From positions 3,823,001-3,887,000 of the forward strand of contig NZ_CP100470.1 in assembly GCF_030323145.1 (NCBI RefSeq): a stretch of DNA of 64,000 nt, given 5' to 3'. Position numbers and translations under genes: made by a program. Shown here piece by piece: positions 44,631-55,186 of this stretch (position 1 is the stretch's first letter; every line of letters begins with the position of its first letter). The DNA comes from Mesorhizobium sp. C432A (GTDB lineage Bacteria; Pseudomonadota; Alphaproteobacteria; Rhizobiales; Rhizobiaceae). A model generated the notes under the pieces. The model was not told the origin of the DNA and did no database searches. It was given only the letters and a program-made list of their open reading frames with translations.

Positions 44631-44784
44631 CCTGGTCTCATGGCTCCTAACAGTTTGGGCGACTCTTAACAAAGTTGGCGGGGCTTCGATACCCGAGGAA
44701 GGGCGGTTCGTCCTTTGCGAATAATCAAGACATTGCCTTCGCCCTGCTATCTATTTGCAGCTTCCTGCACTCCTGGGGGACGCG

Positions 44785-45756
44785 GTGGACGTAGAGCTCA
44801 AATTTCTGATTGTCGGATTTGCCTGCGCGATCGCGGGTGGTCTGTCGTTCATCACCTTCGTCAAATGGCGCGAGGTGCAGGCGATGAGCCACTGGCTGCC
44901 GGCGCCGGGCAAGATCATCTCGTCGCGCGTCGAGGCGCGTGAAGTCAGAAGGTCGGGCGTCGGCTCGGACAGCAGCGACACCACCGAGATGCGCAATTTT
45001 CCGGCGATCACCTTCGAATACAAGGTCGGTAAAAAGAAATATCAAAGCTCGCGCTACAGCGTGAAGGAGAATCTGGGGAATTTCGAAGTCACCGAAACCC
45101 TGGCGCAGTTTCCCACCGGCGCTGAAGTGACCGTCTTCTACAATCCGGCCGATCCGGGCAAGGCCGTGATCGAACGCACCCTGCCGGACGGCGCCTTCAA
45201 GTTCATGGTCAAGCTCTCGGCCTGGCTGGTGATCGGCACGGTGGTGTTGGTGTTTTCGCTCGGTGGCGTGCTGGAGGCGATCCGGCCGCACCTGCCCAAG
45301 CCGCAGAACCTCGGCGCCGGAGCGCTGCTGCTGTTCATGGGCCTGATGATCCTGCGCATGGCCTTCGTCCAGAAGTCGCTTGCCGAGCAGGCGGCAAAAT
45401 GGCCGGTCGCGCCCGGCCGCATCGATTCCTCCGGTCTGCAGGCGCTGCGAAACTACAGCGGCCATCGACGCTGGAGCACCGTCTTCAAATCCCGCATCGT
45501 TTACAGCTACGGCGTCGCCGGCCAGCGCTACACCTCCGATCGCGTAACCTTCGGCGCCACGGTCACCGCTTCAATGCCCGGCCTCGTCAGCGGCCAGGGG
45601 CGCAGCTATGTCGAGGGCAGCAAGGTCGACGTGCATTACGACCCAGCCAACCCCGCCTCGGCAGTGCTCGAATGCAGGGTGCGCGGGCTTTGGCTGCTGT
45701 GGGTCTGTTCGGCCGCGTTGCTGGGCGGCGCGGCGTGGCTGGTCGGTTTTATCTGA
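44785..45756 (+). CDS. DUF3592 membrane protein with an internal duplication
   Basis: A 323-residue protein with four hydrophobic segments: one at the N-terminus (FLIVGFACAIAGGLSFITFV), a pair in the middle (WLVIGTVVLVFSLGGV and LLLFMGLMILRMAFV) and one at the C-terminus (LLWVCSAALLGGAAWLVGF). Between them lie two DUF3592 modules of similar pattern: HWLPAPGKIISS ... FPTGAEVTVFYNPADPGKA and KWPVAPGRIDSS ... YVEGSKVDVHYDPANPASA. GTG 44785 is preceded by GGGGGA. It may act in the envelope; function unknown. Confidence 0.8.
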   Translation: MDVELKFLIVGFACAIAGGLSFITFVKWREVQAMSHWLPAPGKIISSRVEAREVRRSGVGSDSSDTTEMRNFPAITFEYKVGKKKYQSSRYSVKENLGNFEVTETLAQFPTGAEVTVFYNPADPGKAVIERTLPDGAFKFMVKLSAWLVIGTVVLVFSLGGVLEAIRPHLPKPQNLGAGALLLFMGLMILRMAFVQKSLAEQAAKWPVAPGRIDSSGLQALRNYSGHRRWSTVFKSRIVYSYGVAGQRYTSDRVTFGATVTASMPGLVSGQGRSYVEGSKVDVHYDPANPASAVLECRVRGLWLLWVCSAALLGGAAWLVGFI

Positions 45757-45769
45757 GGCGCCCACTTTC

Positions 45770-46303
45770 ATGACAAGACATCCAATGATCGTCCGCAGGC
45801 TGGCTGTCGTTTCCCTGGCTCTGCTCGGCGCCGTGCAGGCAGCGAGCGCAAGAGAATGTCTGCTCAGCCATGCCACCTACCGCGAGCCGCGTTCGGGCGC
45901 GGTGATGCAATTCCGGCCGCTGAACAATGAGCCGGCGGCACTGACGGCCGAAGTGTTTTCGGTGACTGTGCCCAACACCGGCACGCGCTTGCCGGCCGAC
46001 ATCACCTGGACCAATGGCAAAAATTCGCTTCCGCTCGGCACCATCCACCACGCCTGCACCGACGACGACCGCGAAGCGGGGCTGGAGGATGGCAGCGGTC
46101 TCTGCCGGATATGGATGGGCCAGGTCTATGCCTTGACCGGAGGCGGCGCCGAGCAGCTGAATTCGCGCGAAGCGACACCGGCGCCGAAAGGGCTGTTGCT
46201 GCCCGATTTCGGCGCGGGCTTCACCGAATTTGCCGATTTCGCCAATGCCAAATCCGGACGGCTCGGCGTGGGACGCCTTCACATTGACAGGATGCAGCGA
46301 TGA
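45770..46303 (+). CDS. Hypothetical secreted protein (about 177 aa)
   Basis: A signal peptide (MIVRRLAVVSLALLGAVQAASA) is followed by a small domain with four cysteines (RECLLSH, HHACTDD, GLCRIWM). Unrecognised. ATG 45785 is an alternative start that gives the same signal peptide with a shorter n-region. Its stop overlaps the next gene's ATG (ATGA), so the two are coupled; together with the DUF3592 gene before it they form an envelope-protein cluster. Confidence 0.7.
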   Translation: MTRHPMIVRRLAVVSLALLGAVQAASARECLLSHATYREPRSGAVMQFRPLNNEPAALTAEVFSVTVPNTGTRLPADITWTNGKNSLPLGTIHHACTDDDREAGLEDGSGLCRIWMGQVYALTGGGAEQLNSREATPAPKGLLLPDFGAGFTEFADFANAKSGRLGVGRLHIDRMQR

Positions 46304-46917
46304 ATAGCGCCATGAGATCAATTGTCTGGATTTGCGTGCTGTTTGCCGCCGCGGCGATATCAGCCGCTGCATATGCGGACGAGCCGTCGCCGTCGCGCCC
46401 GCCGATCGACAAATGCGTCTGGGAAAAACTGACCGACAAGACGGTCGGCCTCGCCGCCTGGGTGCAGCGATGCGATTTCGGCTTCCGCCAGATCCATTTC
46501 GAATTCGTCGGCGGCGCACTCGCCATCAAATACAGCGATGGCGGCGCGCCCGATCCGCTGGTCGAGGTGTTCGACATCAAATCGGGCGAAACCGCCGAGG
46601 CCGCGGTGCTGCGCCTGTTGCTGGAAAAGACCGACAAATCAGTCAGCGCCCGCTGCGTGCTGGCGCCCTACACCGAGGGCACCGTGCCCGCCGGCGTCAA
46701 ACGCTACACATTCAGCCCTGATGCTGCCTATGCCAAAGAGCTGAAAGCGGTGGTGAGTGATGACGTTCCCGAACCACCCTGCGGCGACTGGGGCGAAATG
46801 CCCGACGGCATCCAGTACTTCGAGGTGCCGGCGGGCGAGGGGCACAAGCTGCTGTTTGTGCGTGCGGGGCAGGACGAGCCGTTGTTTGACGAGCAGACGC
46901 TGCGGGTGCCGGGATAG
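46300..46917 (+). CDS. Hypothetical secreted protein (205 aa)
   Basis: A signal peptide (VWICVLFAAAAISAAAYADE) then a domain with four cysteines (DKCVWEK, QRCDFGFRQ, ARCVLAP, EPPCGDWGE), probably disulfide-bonded in the periplasm. It is coupled to the previous gene by an ATGA overlap. No family recognised. Confidence 0.7.
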   Translation: MNSAMRSIVWICVLFAAAAISAAAYADEPSPSRPPIDKCVWEKLTDKTVGLAAWVQRCDFGFRQIHFEFVGGALAIKYSDGGAPDPLVEVFDIKSGETAEAAVLRLLLEKTDKSVSARCVLAPYTEGTVPAGVKRYTFSPDAAYAKELKAVVSDDVPEPPCGDWGEMPDGIQYFEVPAGEGHKLLFVRAGQDEPLFDEQTLRVPG

Positions 46918-46940
46918 GATGTTGTCCTGAAGGCTACCGC

Positions 46941-47147
46941 TTATGCCTCTACATATTCCGCGAGACTGATTCCTTTGGGTACCTCCAGCCCATCGGCGCG
47001 CAAGCCCTCGATGTGAAAGCGTATAGCGTCGCGAATTTCGATTTCTACTTCTGGCACGGTAGCACCAGTTGCGATGCAGCCGGGTAGGTCCGGCACATAG
47101 GCAGAGAAATTGTTGCCTGCTTTTTCAATCACCACCGCGTAACGCAT
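46941..47147 (-). CDS. hicB: HicB-family antitoxin, orphaned
   Basis: A 68-residue HicB partial RNase H-fold: MRYAVVIEKAGNNFSAYVPD, then LPGCIATGAT and RDAIRFHIEGL. It neutralises HicA, a double-stranded-RNA-binding mRNA interferase. The partner gene at 47152-47352 has an internal stop, so this antitoxin is probably without a working toxin. There is no DNA-binding domain; HicB of this size usually lacks the C-terminal one. The start lies four bases after the end of hicA. Confidence 0.88.
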   Translation of the reverse strand: MRYAVVIEKAGNNFSAYVPDLPGCIATGATVPEVEIEIRDAIRFHIEGLRADGLEVPKGISLAEYVEA

Positions 47148-47151
47148 ACAA

Positions 47152-47352
47152 TCACTCCTTCAAACCGGACTGCTTGAGGATGCTGTTCAGTGTTCCTGGC
47201 GCAACCTCTTCAGACGGTTTGCCGGCCACGGTGACGCGGCCGGCTTTGGTTTTGTGCTTATATTGGCGATGGCTGCCCTTGGTTGCAACCAGATATTAAC
47301 CGTCGGTCTCCAGCAGGCGAATGACTTCGCGGACTGTAAGCCGAGGCGGCAT
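47152..47352 (-). pseudogene. hicA: HicA-family mRNA interferase toxin with internal stop
   Basis: From ATG at 47350-47352 the frame gives MPPRLTVREVIRLLETDG, then a TAA at 47296-47298 (codon 19), then YLVATKGSHRQYKHKT and AGRVTVAGKPSEEVAPGTLN to a stop at 47152. A tryptophan codon is the usual residue at that position. The catalytic histidine in KGSHRQY and the VAPGTLNSIL tail are intact, so only the stop breaks it. The gene lies six bases after the nrdJ stop and four before hicB. There is no later start before the His motif. Confidence 0.85.
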
Positions 47353-47358
47353 GAGTTC

Positions 47359-50300
47359 TCAGCTGCACCCGCTCGTCGAGCCGCAGGTATCGCACTTCTC
47401 GCAGGTGCCGTTCCGCACCATGGTGAAGTTGTGGCATTCCGAGCATTCGTTGCCGGTGTAGCCTTGCATCAAGGATTGCTGACGGCGCGTGGAGGCAAGC
47501 GCCTTTGCCTCGGCCGCTTCTTTCGCTGCTTCGTCGGTGAACAACCCGGTGGGGTCGGCAGCCTCCTCGGAAACAATATCTTCGACCAATTCCTTGGCTC
47601 GCTCCTCATAGTCGCGCTTGTAGGCGATGGCTTCGTCGCTTGCTGGTTTAAGCGCCAGCACATTGGAGCCTGAGAACGCAGTTGGGGTGACCCGGGCAGG
47701 GGCCGCGGCAGGTGATCCGGCAAAACCCTTGGGTTCGCCACCTAGGCCAGACACCAACTTGACCGGCGAGGCGCCGCGGGTAAGGCCCTTCGAGAACGGC
47801 GTCGCCTTGCCTTCGTTGATGCCGCGTCCGAGCGCCGTCTTGTCGAAATCCGACTGGTCGACATGGGCGAGGTCGTGGCGGCCGAGGTAGGACACGGCGA
47901 GTTCGCGGAACACGTAGTCGAGGATCGACGTCGCATTCTTGATCGCGTCGTTGCCCTGCACCATTCCGGCCGGCTCGAACTTGGTGAAGGTGAAGGCCTC
48001 GACGAATTCCTCGAGCGGCACGCCATATTGCAAGCCAAGCGAGATGGCGATGGCGAAGTTGTTCATCATCGCCCGGAAAGCCGCGCCTTCCTTGTGCATG
48101 TCGATGAAGATCTCGCCGATGCGGCCGTCATCGAATTCGCCCGTGCGCAGGTAGACCTTATGGCCGCCGACCACCGCTTTCTGGGTGTATCCCTTGCGGC
48201 GGTTCGGCAGTTTTTCACGATCGCGATAGAGACGTTCGATGACGCGTTCGACGATCTTCTCGGTCACTTGCACGGCGCGCTGTGAAGCGGGCGCAGCGAT
48301 CAGCTGCTCGACCGCGTCGTCCTCGTCATCCTCGCTGTCGGCGAGCAGCGACGAATTCAGCGGCTGCGACAGCTTTGAGCCGTCGCGGTAGAGCGCGTTG
48401 GCCTTCAGCGCGAGCTTCCACGACAGCATGTAGGCGCCCTTGGCGTCTTCCACCGTCGCATCGTTGGGCATGTTGATGGTCTTGGAGATGGCGCCGGAGA
48501 TGAAGGGCTGTGCCGCCGCCATCATCTGGATGTGGCTGTTGATGGACAGCGAGCGCTTGCCGATCTTGCCGCACGGGCTGGCGCAATCGAACACTGGGAG
48601 GTGTTCGGGCTTGAGGAAGGGCGCGCCTTCCAGGGTCATGGCACCGCAGACGTGGATGTTGGCGGCCTCGATGTCCTTTTTGGAGAAGCCCAGCGCCGGC
48701 AGCATCTCGAACGAGAAGTCGTTGAGCTGCTCGTCGGTGAAGCCGAACGTCTCCTTCACCCAGTCGGCGCCGAGCGTCCACTGGTTGAAGACGAACTTGA
48801 TGTCGAAGGCCGACTTCAGTGCTGCGTTAAGCGCCGCGATCTTGTCGTCGGTAAAGCCCTTCGCCTTGAGCGAGCCGGGGTTGACCGCCGGCGCCTGGTT
48901 CATGTTGCCGTGGCCGACAGCGTAAGCCTCGATCTCGGCGATCTGGCTTTCTGAATAGCCCAGCGTGCGCAGCGCTTCCGGCACGGCGCGGTTGATGATC
49001 TTGAAATAGCCGCCGCCGGCGAGCTTCTTGAACTTCACCAAGGCGAAGTCGGGCTCGATGCCGGTGGTATCGCAATCCATGACGAGACCGATCGTGCCGG
49101 TCGGCGCAATCACGGTCGCCTGCGCGTTGCGGTAGCCATGCTCTTCGCCGAGTTCGATGGCGCGGTCCCAGGCAGCCTTGGCGTGCGCGGCCAGTTCCTG
49201 CTGCTTCAGGTCGGACGCGACCAGCGGCACCGGATTGACGGCGAGCTTCTCGTAGCCCTGCTTTTCGCCATAGGCGGCACGGCGATGGTTGCGCATGACG
49301 CGCAGCATGTTCTGCGCATTGCGGTCGTAATCGGCGAAGGCGCCGAGCTCGCCGGCCATCTCGGCCGAGGTGGCATAGGCAGTGCCGGTCATGATGGCGG
49401 TGAGCGCTGCGCAGATGGAGCGGCCCTCGTCGGAATCATAGGGAATGCCCGACGTCATCAGCAGGCCGCCAATGTTGGCATAGCCGAGGCCGAGCGTGCG
49501 GTATTCGTAGGACTGCTTGGCGATCTCCTTCGACGGGAACTGCGCCATCATCACCGAGATTTCCAGAACGACGGTCCACAGCCGCACCGTGTGCTCGTAG
49601 GCGGCGATGTCGATCGTGCCGTCGGCATTGCGGTAAGGCAGCAGGTTGATCGAGGCCAGGTTGCAGGCCGTGTCGTCGAGGAACATGTATTCCGAGCACG
49701 GATTGGAGGCCCGGATCGCACCGGCCGAAGCGCAGGTGTGCCAGTCGTTCATCGTCGTGTTGAAATGCAGTCCCGGGTCAGCGGACGCCCAGGCGGCGTA
49801 ACCGATCTTTTCCCAGAGGTCGCGTGCCTTCAGCGTCTTCAGCACCTTGCCGTCCTTGCGGGCGGTCAGGTGCCAGTCGGCATCGTTCTCGACGGCGCGC
49901 AGGAAATTGTCCTTCAGCGACACCGAATTGTTCGAGTTCTGGCCCGAGACCGTGAGGTAGGCATCGGAATCCCAGTCGGTGTCGTAGGTCTTGAACGACA
50001 TCGAGGTGTAGCCCTGCTTGGCGAACTGGATGACACGGTAGATGTAGTTCTCCGGCACGGCCGACTTCTTGGCCGCCTTGATCTCGCGCTTCAGCGCGGT
50101 GTTCATCGACGGGTCGAAGCAGTCGTCATCATGGCCTTCGCAATTGATGCAGGCCTTCATAATCGCTTCGAGATGTTTTTTCACGATCTTGGAGCCGGTG
50201 ACCAGCGACGCCACCTTCTGCTCTTCATTGACCTTCCAGTCGATGAATTCCTCGATATCGGGGTGGTCGGCGTCGACGATGACCATTTTCGCCGCGCGAC

Positions 50301-51123
50301 GCGTGGTGCCGCCCGACTTGATTGCGCCCGCCGCGCGGTCGCCGATCTTGAGGAAGCTCATCAGGCCGGACGAACGGCCGCCGCCCGACAGCTTTTCGCC
50401 TTCGCCGCGCAGCATGGAGAAATTGGAGCCGGTGCCCGAGCCGTATTTGAACAGGCGCGCTTCGCGCACCCACAGGTCCATGATGCCGCCTTCGTTGACA
50501 AGATCGTCATGCACGCCCTGGATGAAACAGGCATGCGGCTGCGGATGCTCGTAAGACGACTTCGACTTGGTCAGCTTGCCGGTAAACGGGTCGACATAAT
50601 AGTGGCCCTGGCTCGGACCATCGATGCCGTAGGCCCAGTGCAGGCCGGTGTTGAACCATTGCGGCGAGTTCGGCGCAACGCGCTGGGTGGCGAGCATATA
50701 GGCGAGTTCGTCGCGGAAGGCGCTGGCGTCTTCTTCCGACTTGAAGTAGCCGCCCTTGTAGCCCCAATAGGTCCAGGTGCCGGCCAGCCGGTCGAAGACC
50801 TGGCGGGCGTCGATTTCGGAACCGTAGCGCTCGGCTTCCGGCAGCTTGGCAAGCTCGGCCTCGTCGGCGACGGAGCGCCACAGGAAGGAGGGGACGTCGT
50901 TCTCCTCGACCTTCTTCAGGCGCGCGGGCACGCCGGCCTTGCGGAAATACTTCTGCGCCAGGATGTCGGCGGCAACCTGCGAGAACTGCGCCGGCACATC
51001 GATATTGTCCAAGCGGAACACCACCGAGCCGTCCGGATTCTTGATCTCCGAAAGCGCCTTGCGGAATTCGATCTCCGCGTAAGCTGATTGGCCTGGCTTG
51101 GTGAAACGACGCTCGATGCGCAT
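47359..51123 (-). CDS. nrdJ: Adenosylcobalamin-dependent (class II) ribonucleotide reductase
   Basis: A 1254-residue NrdJ that makes deoxyribonucleotides with adenosylcobalamin as radical source, needing no oxygen. Conserved blocks: an N-terminal ATP-cone-like region, [33 protein letters not shown], the [20 protein letters not shown] catalytic segment, and [20 protein letters not shown]. The C-terminal tail ends with a zinc-ribbon-like cluster ([22 protein letters not shown]), matching the redox-active tail typical of this type. NrdR-like boxes lie 235-280 bases upstream. Confidence 0.95.
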   Translation of the reverse strand: MRIERRFTKPGQSAYAEIEFRKALSEIKNPDGSVVFRLDNIDVPAQFSQVAADILAQKYFRKAGVPARLKKVEENDVPSFLWRSVADEAELAKLPEAERYGSEIDARQVFDRLAGTWTYWGYKGGYFKSEEDASAFRDELAYMLATQRVAPNSPQWFNTGLHWAYGIDGPSQGHYYVDPFTGKLTKSKSSYEHPQPHACFIQGVHDDLVNEGGIMDLWVREARLFKYGSGTGSNFSMLRGEGEKLSGGGRSSGLMSFLKIGDRAAGAIKSGGTTRRAAKMVIVDADHPDIEEFIDWKVNEEQKVASLVTGSKIVKKHLEAIMKACINCEGHDDDCFDPSMNTALKREIKAAKKSAVPENYIYRVIQFAKQGYTSMSFKTYDTDWDSDAYLTVSGQNSNNSVSLKDNFLRAVENDADWHLTARKDGKVLKTLKARDLWEKIGYAAWASADPGLHFNTTMNDWHTCASAGAIRASNPCSEYMFLDDTACNLASINLLPYRNADGTIDIAAYEHTVRLWTVVLEISVMMAQFPSKEIAKQSYEYRTLGLGYANIGGLLMTSGIPYDSDEGRSICAALTAIMTGTAYATSAEMAGELGAFADYDRNAQNMLRVMRNHRRAAYGEKQGYEKLAVNPVPLVASDLKQQELAAHAKAAWDRAIELGEEHGYRNAQATVIAPTGTIGLVMDCDTTGIEPDFALVKFKKLAGGGYFKIINRAVPEALRTLGYSESQIAEIEAYAVGHGNMNQAPAVNPGSLKAKGFTDDKIAALNAALKSAFDIKFVFNQWTLGADWVKETFGFTDEQLNDFSFEMLPALGFSKKDIEAANIHVCGAMTLEGAPFLKPEHLPVFDCASPCGKIGKRSLSINSHIQMMAAAQPFISGAISKTINMPNDATVEDAKGAYMLSWKLALKANALYRDGSKLSQPLNSSLLADSEDDEDDAVEQLIAAPASQRAVQVTEKIVERVIERLYRDREKLPNRRKGYTQKAVVGGHKVYLRTGEFDDGRIGEIFIDMHKEGAAFRAMMNNFAIAISLGLQYGVPLEEFVEAFTFTKFEPAGMVQGNDAIKNATSILDYVFRELAVSYLGRHDLAHVDQSDFDKTALGRGINEGKATPFSKGLTRGASPVKLVSGLGGEPKGFAGSPAAAPARVTPTAFSGSNVLALKPASDEAIAYKRDYEERAKELVEDIVSEEAADPTGLFTDEAAKEAAEAKALASTRRQQSLMQGYTGNECSECHNFTMVRNGTCEKCDTCGSTSGCS

Positions 51124-51357
51124 TGGTCCGGTCCCTTTTGTCTATATATAGCGCTTTTCCCCGGGGATTTCTGCCCCCAATGCGAAACGCGCATGTCCGC
51201 CGTCTGCCGGCGTTCGAAAACACCGGCTCTCCTTGTGGCAGTCTTCGTCGCCTTGCTGGTCGAGCTTCTTACGAAGCCGCTGTTCCAACTCTGCGCCGAA
51301 CCCTGCGGGTCCCTCAAAACTGAATTTTTCCTCGATTCCCTCGACCGAGGGAAATTC

Positions 51358-51402
51358 ACACTATCTAGCGTCGAACCTGCCTGCAAACACTAAATATAGT
51401 GT
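51358..51402 (-). promoter_or_regulatory. Two NrdR-type boxes upstream of nrdJ
   Basis: ACACTAAATATAGTGT at 51387-51402 differs from the ideal NrdR palindrome by one base. A weaker copy, ACACTATCTAGCGTCG, lies at 51358-51373, with centres 29 bases apart, near the 31-base spacing usual for paired NrdR sites. On the minus strand the strong box contains CTATAT, a plausible -10. Both lie about 235-280 bases before the nrdJ start. Confidence 0.75.
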
Positions 51403-51855
51403 TAACAGACAATTTATTCCAGTCCGACAAATCTCCCTTTTCGCTCCCGAAGCCCCCACGATCCAACGCTTCCGCCAGCCTCGTAAACAGGCGGAAATCA
51501 TGGCCAAAACGCACAAAATCCGGGAAAAATGACCGGGCTCGAAACTCTCCGGTCGCGCCCTCAACAAGAGCACATGGCACATAAAAGGCGACTCGGTTTG
51601 CGTCGTCAAGGATTCGTTTGCGTAGCTTTTGTGACCCCAACATCTTGTGTGTCACATATGTGGATAACGGGGACAAAAAGCGGCTGAGGAAAGCCCGATT
51701 CTGCCGGCGTGGACCGCTGGTGAGCGGTTCACCCGAGGCAGGCCCGGCCGGATTCTGGCTCACAGCCTTTTCATTTTAGCTGGCGTGCATTATGTCTTTG
51801 GCCTCGCGCGGGGGCGCGTCTTGTCAATTCCAAGAGCATCCGTTACGCCCCGCCC
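51403..51855. other. Non-coding stretch between nrdJ and gltX
   Basis: With the nrdJ leader (51124-51357) this makes 732 bases without a gene I trust. A 132-codon minus-strand frame (51365-51763) has no recognised motif and ends within the NrdR boxes. The stretch includes CACATATGTG near 51652-51661 and GTGGATAACG, but no RNA gene or riboswitch could be shown. Confidence 0.4.
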
Positions 51856-53229
51856 ATGACAGTTACCGTCCGTTTTGCCCCCTCACCAACCGGCCGCATT
51901 CATATCGGCAATGCCCGCACCGCCTTGTTCAACTGGCTGTTTGCCATGAACAACAAGGGCCGTTTCATCCAGCGCTTCGACGACACAGACATTGCCCGCT
52001 CGAGGCAGGAATTTTCCGACGCCATCCTCTACGACCTGCACTGGCTGGGGATTTTCCCCGATGCCACCGAATACCAGTCGCGGCGCTTCGAAACTTACGA
52101 CGCGGCAGTGGAGCGGCTGCAAAGGGCCGGCGTTGTCTATCCCTGCTACGAAACCCCCGAAGAACTCGACCTGCGCCGCAAGGTGCGCCGCACGCGCGGC
52201 CTGCCGCCAGTCTATGGCCGCGAGGCGCTGGCGCTTTCGCAGCAGCAGATCGCCGAATACCGGTCGGACGGGCGCCGGCCGCACTGGCGCTTCCTGCTGC
52301 CGAACTTCACCAGCGATCCGCTGCAGCCCGAGCGCACCGAAGTGCACTGGAACGATCTGGTGCGCGGCGAGGAAACCGTCGATCTGGCCTCACTGTCCGA
52401 TCCGGTGCTGCGGCGCGAGGACGGCACTTATCTCTACACGCTGCCTTCGGTCGTCGACGACATCGAGATGGGCGTCAGCCATGTCATCCGCGGCGACGAC
52501 CACGTCACCAACACCGGCGTGCAGATCGCGCTGTTCAAGGCATTGGGCGCCGAGCCGCCTGTCTTCGGCCACCACAATCTCTTGACCACGGCCTCGGGCG
52601 AGGGCCTGTCGAAGCGCAGCGGTGCGCTGTCGATCGAAAGCCTGCGCGAGGAGGGCATCGAACCGATGGCTGTGGCTTCGCTGGCCGTCCTTGTCGGCAC
52701 CTCGGAAAATGTCGCGGCGGTGCATGACATGCCGGCACTGGCCGCGCGCTTCGATCCCGCCGCCACGTCGAAATCGGCGGCCAAATTCGACCCGGACGAG
52801 CTGTTCGTGCTCAATCGTGCGCTCATGCACCACATGCCGTTTTCCGAGGCGCGGGATCGGCTGATCGTGCTCGGCATCTCCGGCGACAAGGCCGAGCCGT
52901 TCTGGCTGGCGGTGCGCGGCAATCTCGACCGGCTGAGCGACGCGGTCGGCTGGTGGCGTATCCTTGCCGACGGCCCGCGGCCGGCGCCGGAATTTTCCGA
53001 CGAGGATCGCGACTTCCTGCAGCAGGCCTTCGACCTGCTGCCGGAAGAGCCGTGGACCGGCACGGTCTGGAAAGACTGGACGGCCAGGATCAGGGAAGCC
53101 AGCGGCCGCAAGGGCAAGGCGCTGTTCATGCCGCTCAGGTTGGCCCTTACCGGACTTGCTTCCGGGCCGGAGCTTGCAGATCTATTGCCGCTGCTGGGTC
53201 GGGAAGGAACGCTGGCCCGACGACCCTGA
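51856..53229 (+). CDS. gltX: Glutamyl-tRNA synthetase
   Basis: A 457-residue class Ic synthetase that charges tRNA with glutamate. It begins [20 protein letters not shown] with the HIGH-type motif, has FDDTDIARS near residue 43, [16 protein letters not shown], and the KMSKS-type [10 protein letters not shown]. Alphaproteobacteria often carry two GltX copies, of which this could be the one charging tRNA-Gln for later amidation; that is not decided by the sequence. Its 3' end overlaps the DUF2865 gene by 83 bases tail to tail. Confidence 0.95.
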   Translation: MTVTVRFAPSPTGRIHIGNARTALFNWLFAMNNKGRFIQRFDDTDIARSRQEFSDAILYDLHWLGIFPDATEYQSRRFETYDAAVERLQRAGVVYPCYETPEELDLRRKVRRTRGLPPVYGREALALSQQQIAEYRSDGRRPHWRFLLPNFTSDPLQPERTEVHWNDLVRGEETVDLASLSDPVLRREDGTYLYTLPSVVDDIEMGVSHVIRGDDHVTNTGVQIALFKALGAEPPVFGHHNLLTTASGEGLSKRSGALSIESLREEGIEPMAVASLAVLVGTSENVAAVHDMPALAARFDPAATSKSAAKFDPDELFVLNRALMHHMPFSEARDRLIVLGISGDKAEPFWLAVRGNLDRLSDAVGWWRILADGPRPAPEFSDEDRDFLQQAFDLLPEEPWTGTVWKDWTARIREASGRKGKALFMPLRLALTGLASGPELADLLPLLGREGTLARRP

Positions 53230-54343
53230 CCTTGCGCTGGTCCGGCGGGATCAGCGACACCGGCGACACCACCGGCTTGACGGCAAGGCGCTTGATGGCG
53301 GCGCGGTCGAGCCCGCCTTGTACGTTCGCCAGCGTCTCCGGATCCGCGCCCGGATCGGGTTTGGCCGCCGGCACCGGAATGAATGGCGTTGTCTCGGTAT
53401 CAGGCTGCGATTGCTCGGGCGGTAGCGGGTTGCCGCCGATGATCTCGAAATTTCCGGCCTGCGCATTGCAGCCACAAGCCAGCGGCCGCGACATGTTGGG
53501 CTGTTTGTAGAGATAGGCGGTCGGCAACTCGCTGTAGGGCCTGCCGGTCGCCGACGACGTCATGTTGGCCGAATCGTCTTCCATGCCGCGCGAATAGAAC
53601 ACCTGCATTTCGGTGCCGGGGCAGCTCGATTCGCAGTTCTTCTGGTCGCGCTCGAAATCGCCGAGCGAAGCCGAGTTCGACATCGGGAAGAAATAGCCGT
53701 CGCAGGTGCGCACGCAGCTCGTATGGAACTCGCCGCCGACCGTCGGGAAATCCGGCACGCCGGGCTGATTGAGCACCCGGCGCACATTGCGCTCCTCGCC
53801 GGGATCGTCGGGCTGATCGAGCGTGTCGATCTGCCGGTTGCCGCCGAAAAGCTGGTCGAACAGATTGCCGTCGTCGGGTTCGCGGCTGGCTTCCTGCAGC
53901 GGCTCCCGGCGCGGCGCGGGCTCGTCACGGCAGCCATTGGCGTCGAGCGCGGCCAGGATGCGGCCGCGGTCGCGCCGCGAGCCGCCGCCGGCAAGCTGCG
54001 CGCGCTTGGCTTGCAACGCATCGAGATTGGCGTTCATGCGATCGATGCTGCTGTTCAGCGCGGCACATTGGCTGACATTGCGCGAAAACAGCGAAAACCC
54101 GCAATTCGCATCGCTCGCACGACCGCGCACCTTTGATAGCTGTTCGAACTGGCGGGAGATGGCCTTGTCATACTTCCGCACCATGCTGGAATTGCCGCCG
54201 CCATTCGATGAAGAAGCAAGCTCGGCTTCCAGTTGACGGCAAACGCGGGAGGCGGCCTGCGGTTCAGTGGTGGCGACGGCCGAAAGCACAAGCGCGCCGA
54301 GCAGCGCAGCCAGATGCTTCAGCCTCCATCGTCCGCCCGTCAT
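53147..54343 (-). CDS. DUF2865 secreted protein
   Basis: A 398-residue exported protein: signal peptide ([21 protein letters not shown]), a helical region rich in Arg (RYDK-like [21 protein letters not shown]), and the DUF2865 core with [37 protein letters not shown] and [15 protein letters not shown]. Several cysteines are probably paired. The C-terminal part is Pro-rich and its last 27 codons lie within the opposing gltX gene. Function unknown. Confidence 0.85.
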   Translation of the reverse strand: MTGGRWRLKHLAALLGALVLSAVATTEPQAASRVCRQLEAELASSSNGGGNSSMVRKYDKAISRQFEQLSKVRGRASDANCGFSLFSRNVSQCAALNSSIDRMNANLDALQAKRAQLAGGGSRRDRGRILAALDANGCRDEPAPRREPLQEASREPDDGNLFDQLFGGNRQIDTLDQPDDPGEERNVRRVLNQPGVPDFPTVGGEFHTSCVRTCDGYFFPMSNSASLGDFERDQKNCESSCPGTEMQVFYSRGMEDDSANMTSSATGRPYSELPTAYLYKQPNMSRPLACGCNAQAGNFEIIGGNPLPPEQSQPDTETTPFIPVPAAKPDPGADPETLANVQGGLDRAAIKRLAVKPVVSPVSLIPPDQRKVRVVGPAFLPDPAAAIDLQAPARKQVR

Positions 54344-54547
54344 TGCCCGAAACCCCGCTTGCCTGCCTGTCTACCGGATTCGCGGTTAACCGTTCCCTCA
54401 ATCTACAACCAAAGATGGTCTTAGCCCATAGACGCGTTGCAGGAGGGGTTTGGTTAGAGCGGCAACTGTGCGGTCTCACCGCTGCATGAAAAAGGCGCAA
54501 TCGCCCCGGAATTATCCCACGATCCAGCAATGCCCCGGGGAGCTGGC

Positions 54548-55186
54548 ATGATCGCGATTACCGGTCGAACCGCGCTGCAGTTCGGTCTGTTGTGCCTGGC
54601 GGCGCCCGCAGCCTTGGCGCAGGAAAATCCAGCCGCTCCGGACTGGCGCAGCAAATTGGTCGAAGCCGCGCGTGAGCAGATCGGCGTCACCACATTCTAC
54701 GACCCGACCTATGTCCGCCTCGGCTATCCCGGCGGCGACGTCGCGCCGGATAGGGGCGTGTGCACGGATGTTATCGTGCGGGCCTATCGCCGCGCCTTCG
54801 AGCTCGACCTGCAGAAGCTGGTTCACGAGGACATGGCGGCCAATTTCGCCGCCTATCCCAAGACCTGGGGTCTGAAAGCGACCGACCGCAACATCGACCA
54901 CCGACGGGTCGGCAATCTTGCCGCAATTTTCGGGCGCAAGGGAGTTTCCTTGCCCGCCAGCGAGTATCCTCCCGACTTTCAGCCGGGCGATATCGTCACC
55001 CAGATGCTGCCCGGCAACCTGCCGCACATCGTCATCGTCTCATCCGAACGCTCGGCTGACGTGCCGGAACGAGCGCTGGTCATCCACAATATCGGGTCGG
55101 GCGCCCGCGAGGAGGACACGCTGTTCGCCTTCAAGCAGACCGGGCATTACCGCTTCGCGCCTGCGTGGGAAACTCAGCCGAAATGA
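54548..55186 (+). CDS. DUF1287 secreted protein
   Basis: A 212-residue protein with a signal peptide (cleavage near AALAQ) and a DUF1287 domain resembling NlpC/P60-type peptidases: YPGGDVAPDRGVCTDVIVRA with the Cys nucleophile region, and NLPHIVIVSSER with a His. A cell-wall-acting or amidase role is possible. ATG 54548 is chosen; the frame continues to 54530. It overlaps the malic enzyme tail by 13 bases. Confidence 0.85.
   Translation: MIAITGRTALQFGLLCLAAPAALAQENPAAPDWRSKLVEAAREQIGVTTFYDPTYVRLGYPGGDVAPDRGVCTDVIVRAYRRAFELDLQKLVHEDMAANFAAYPKTWGLKATDRNIDHRRVGNLAAIFGRKGVSLPASEYPPDFQPGDIVTQMLPGNLPHIVIVSSERSADVPERALVIHNIGSGAREEDTLFAFKQTGHYRFAPAWETQPK

Noticed and set aside
49138..51087. 649-codon plus-strand open frame
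   Set aside because: It is antisense to the nrdJ coding region and its sequence has no known motif; a GC-biased shadow frame.
51124..51400. Cobalamin riboswitch before the B12-dependent nrdJ
   Set aside because: I looked for the conserved B12-box core on the minus strand and did not see it. A covariance search would settle it.
51365..51763. 132-codon minus-strand frame upstream of nrdJ
   Set aside because: No family, no good ribosome site, and it ends in the NrdR-like boxes; treated as non-coding.
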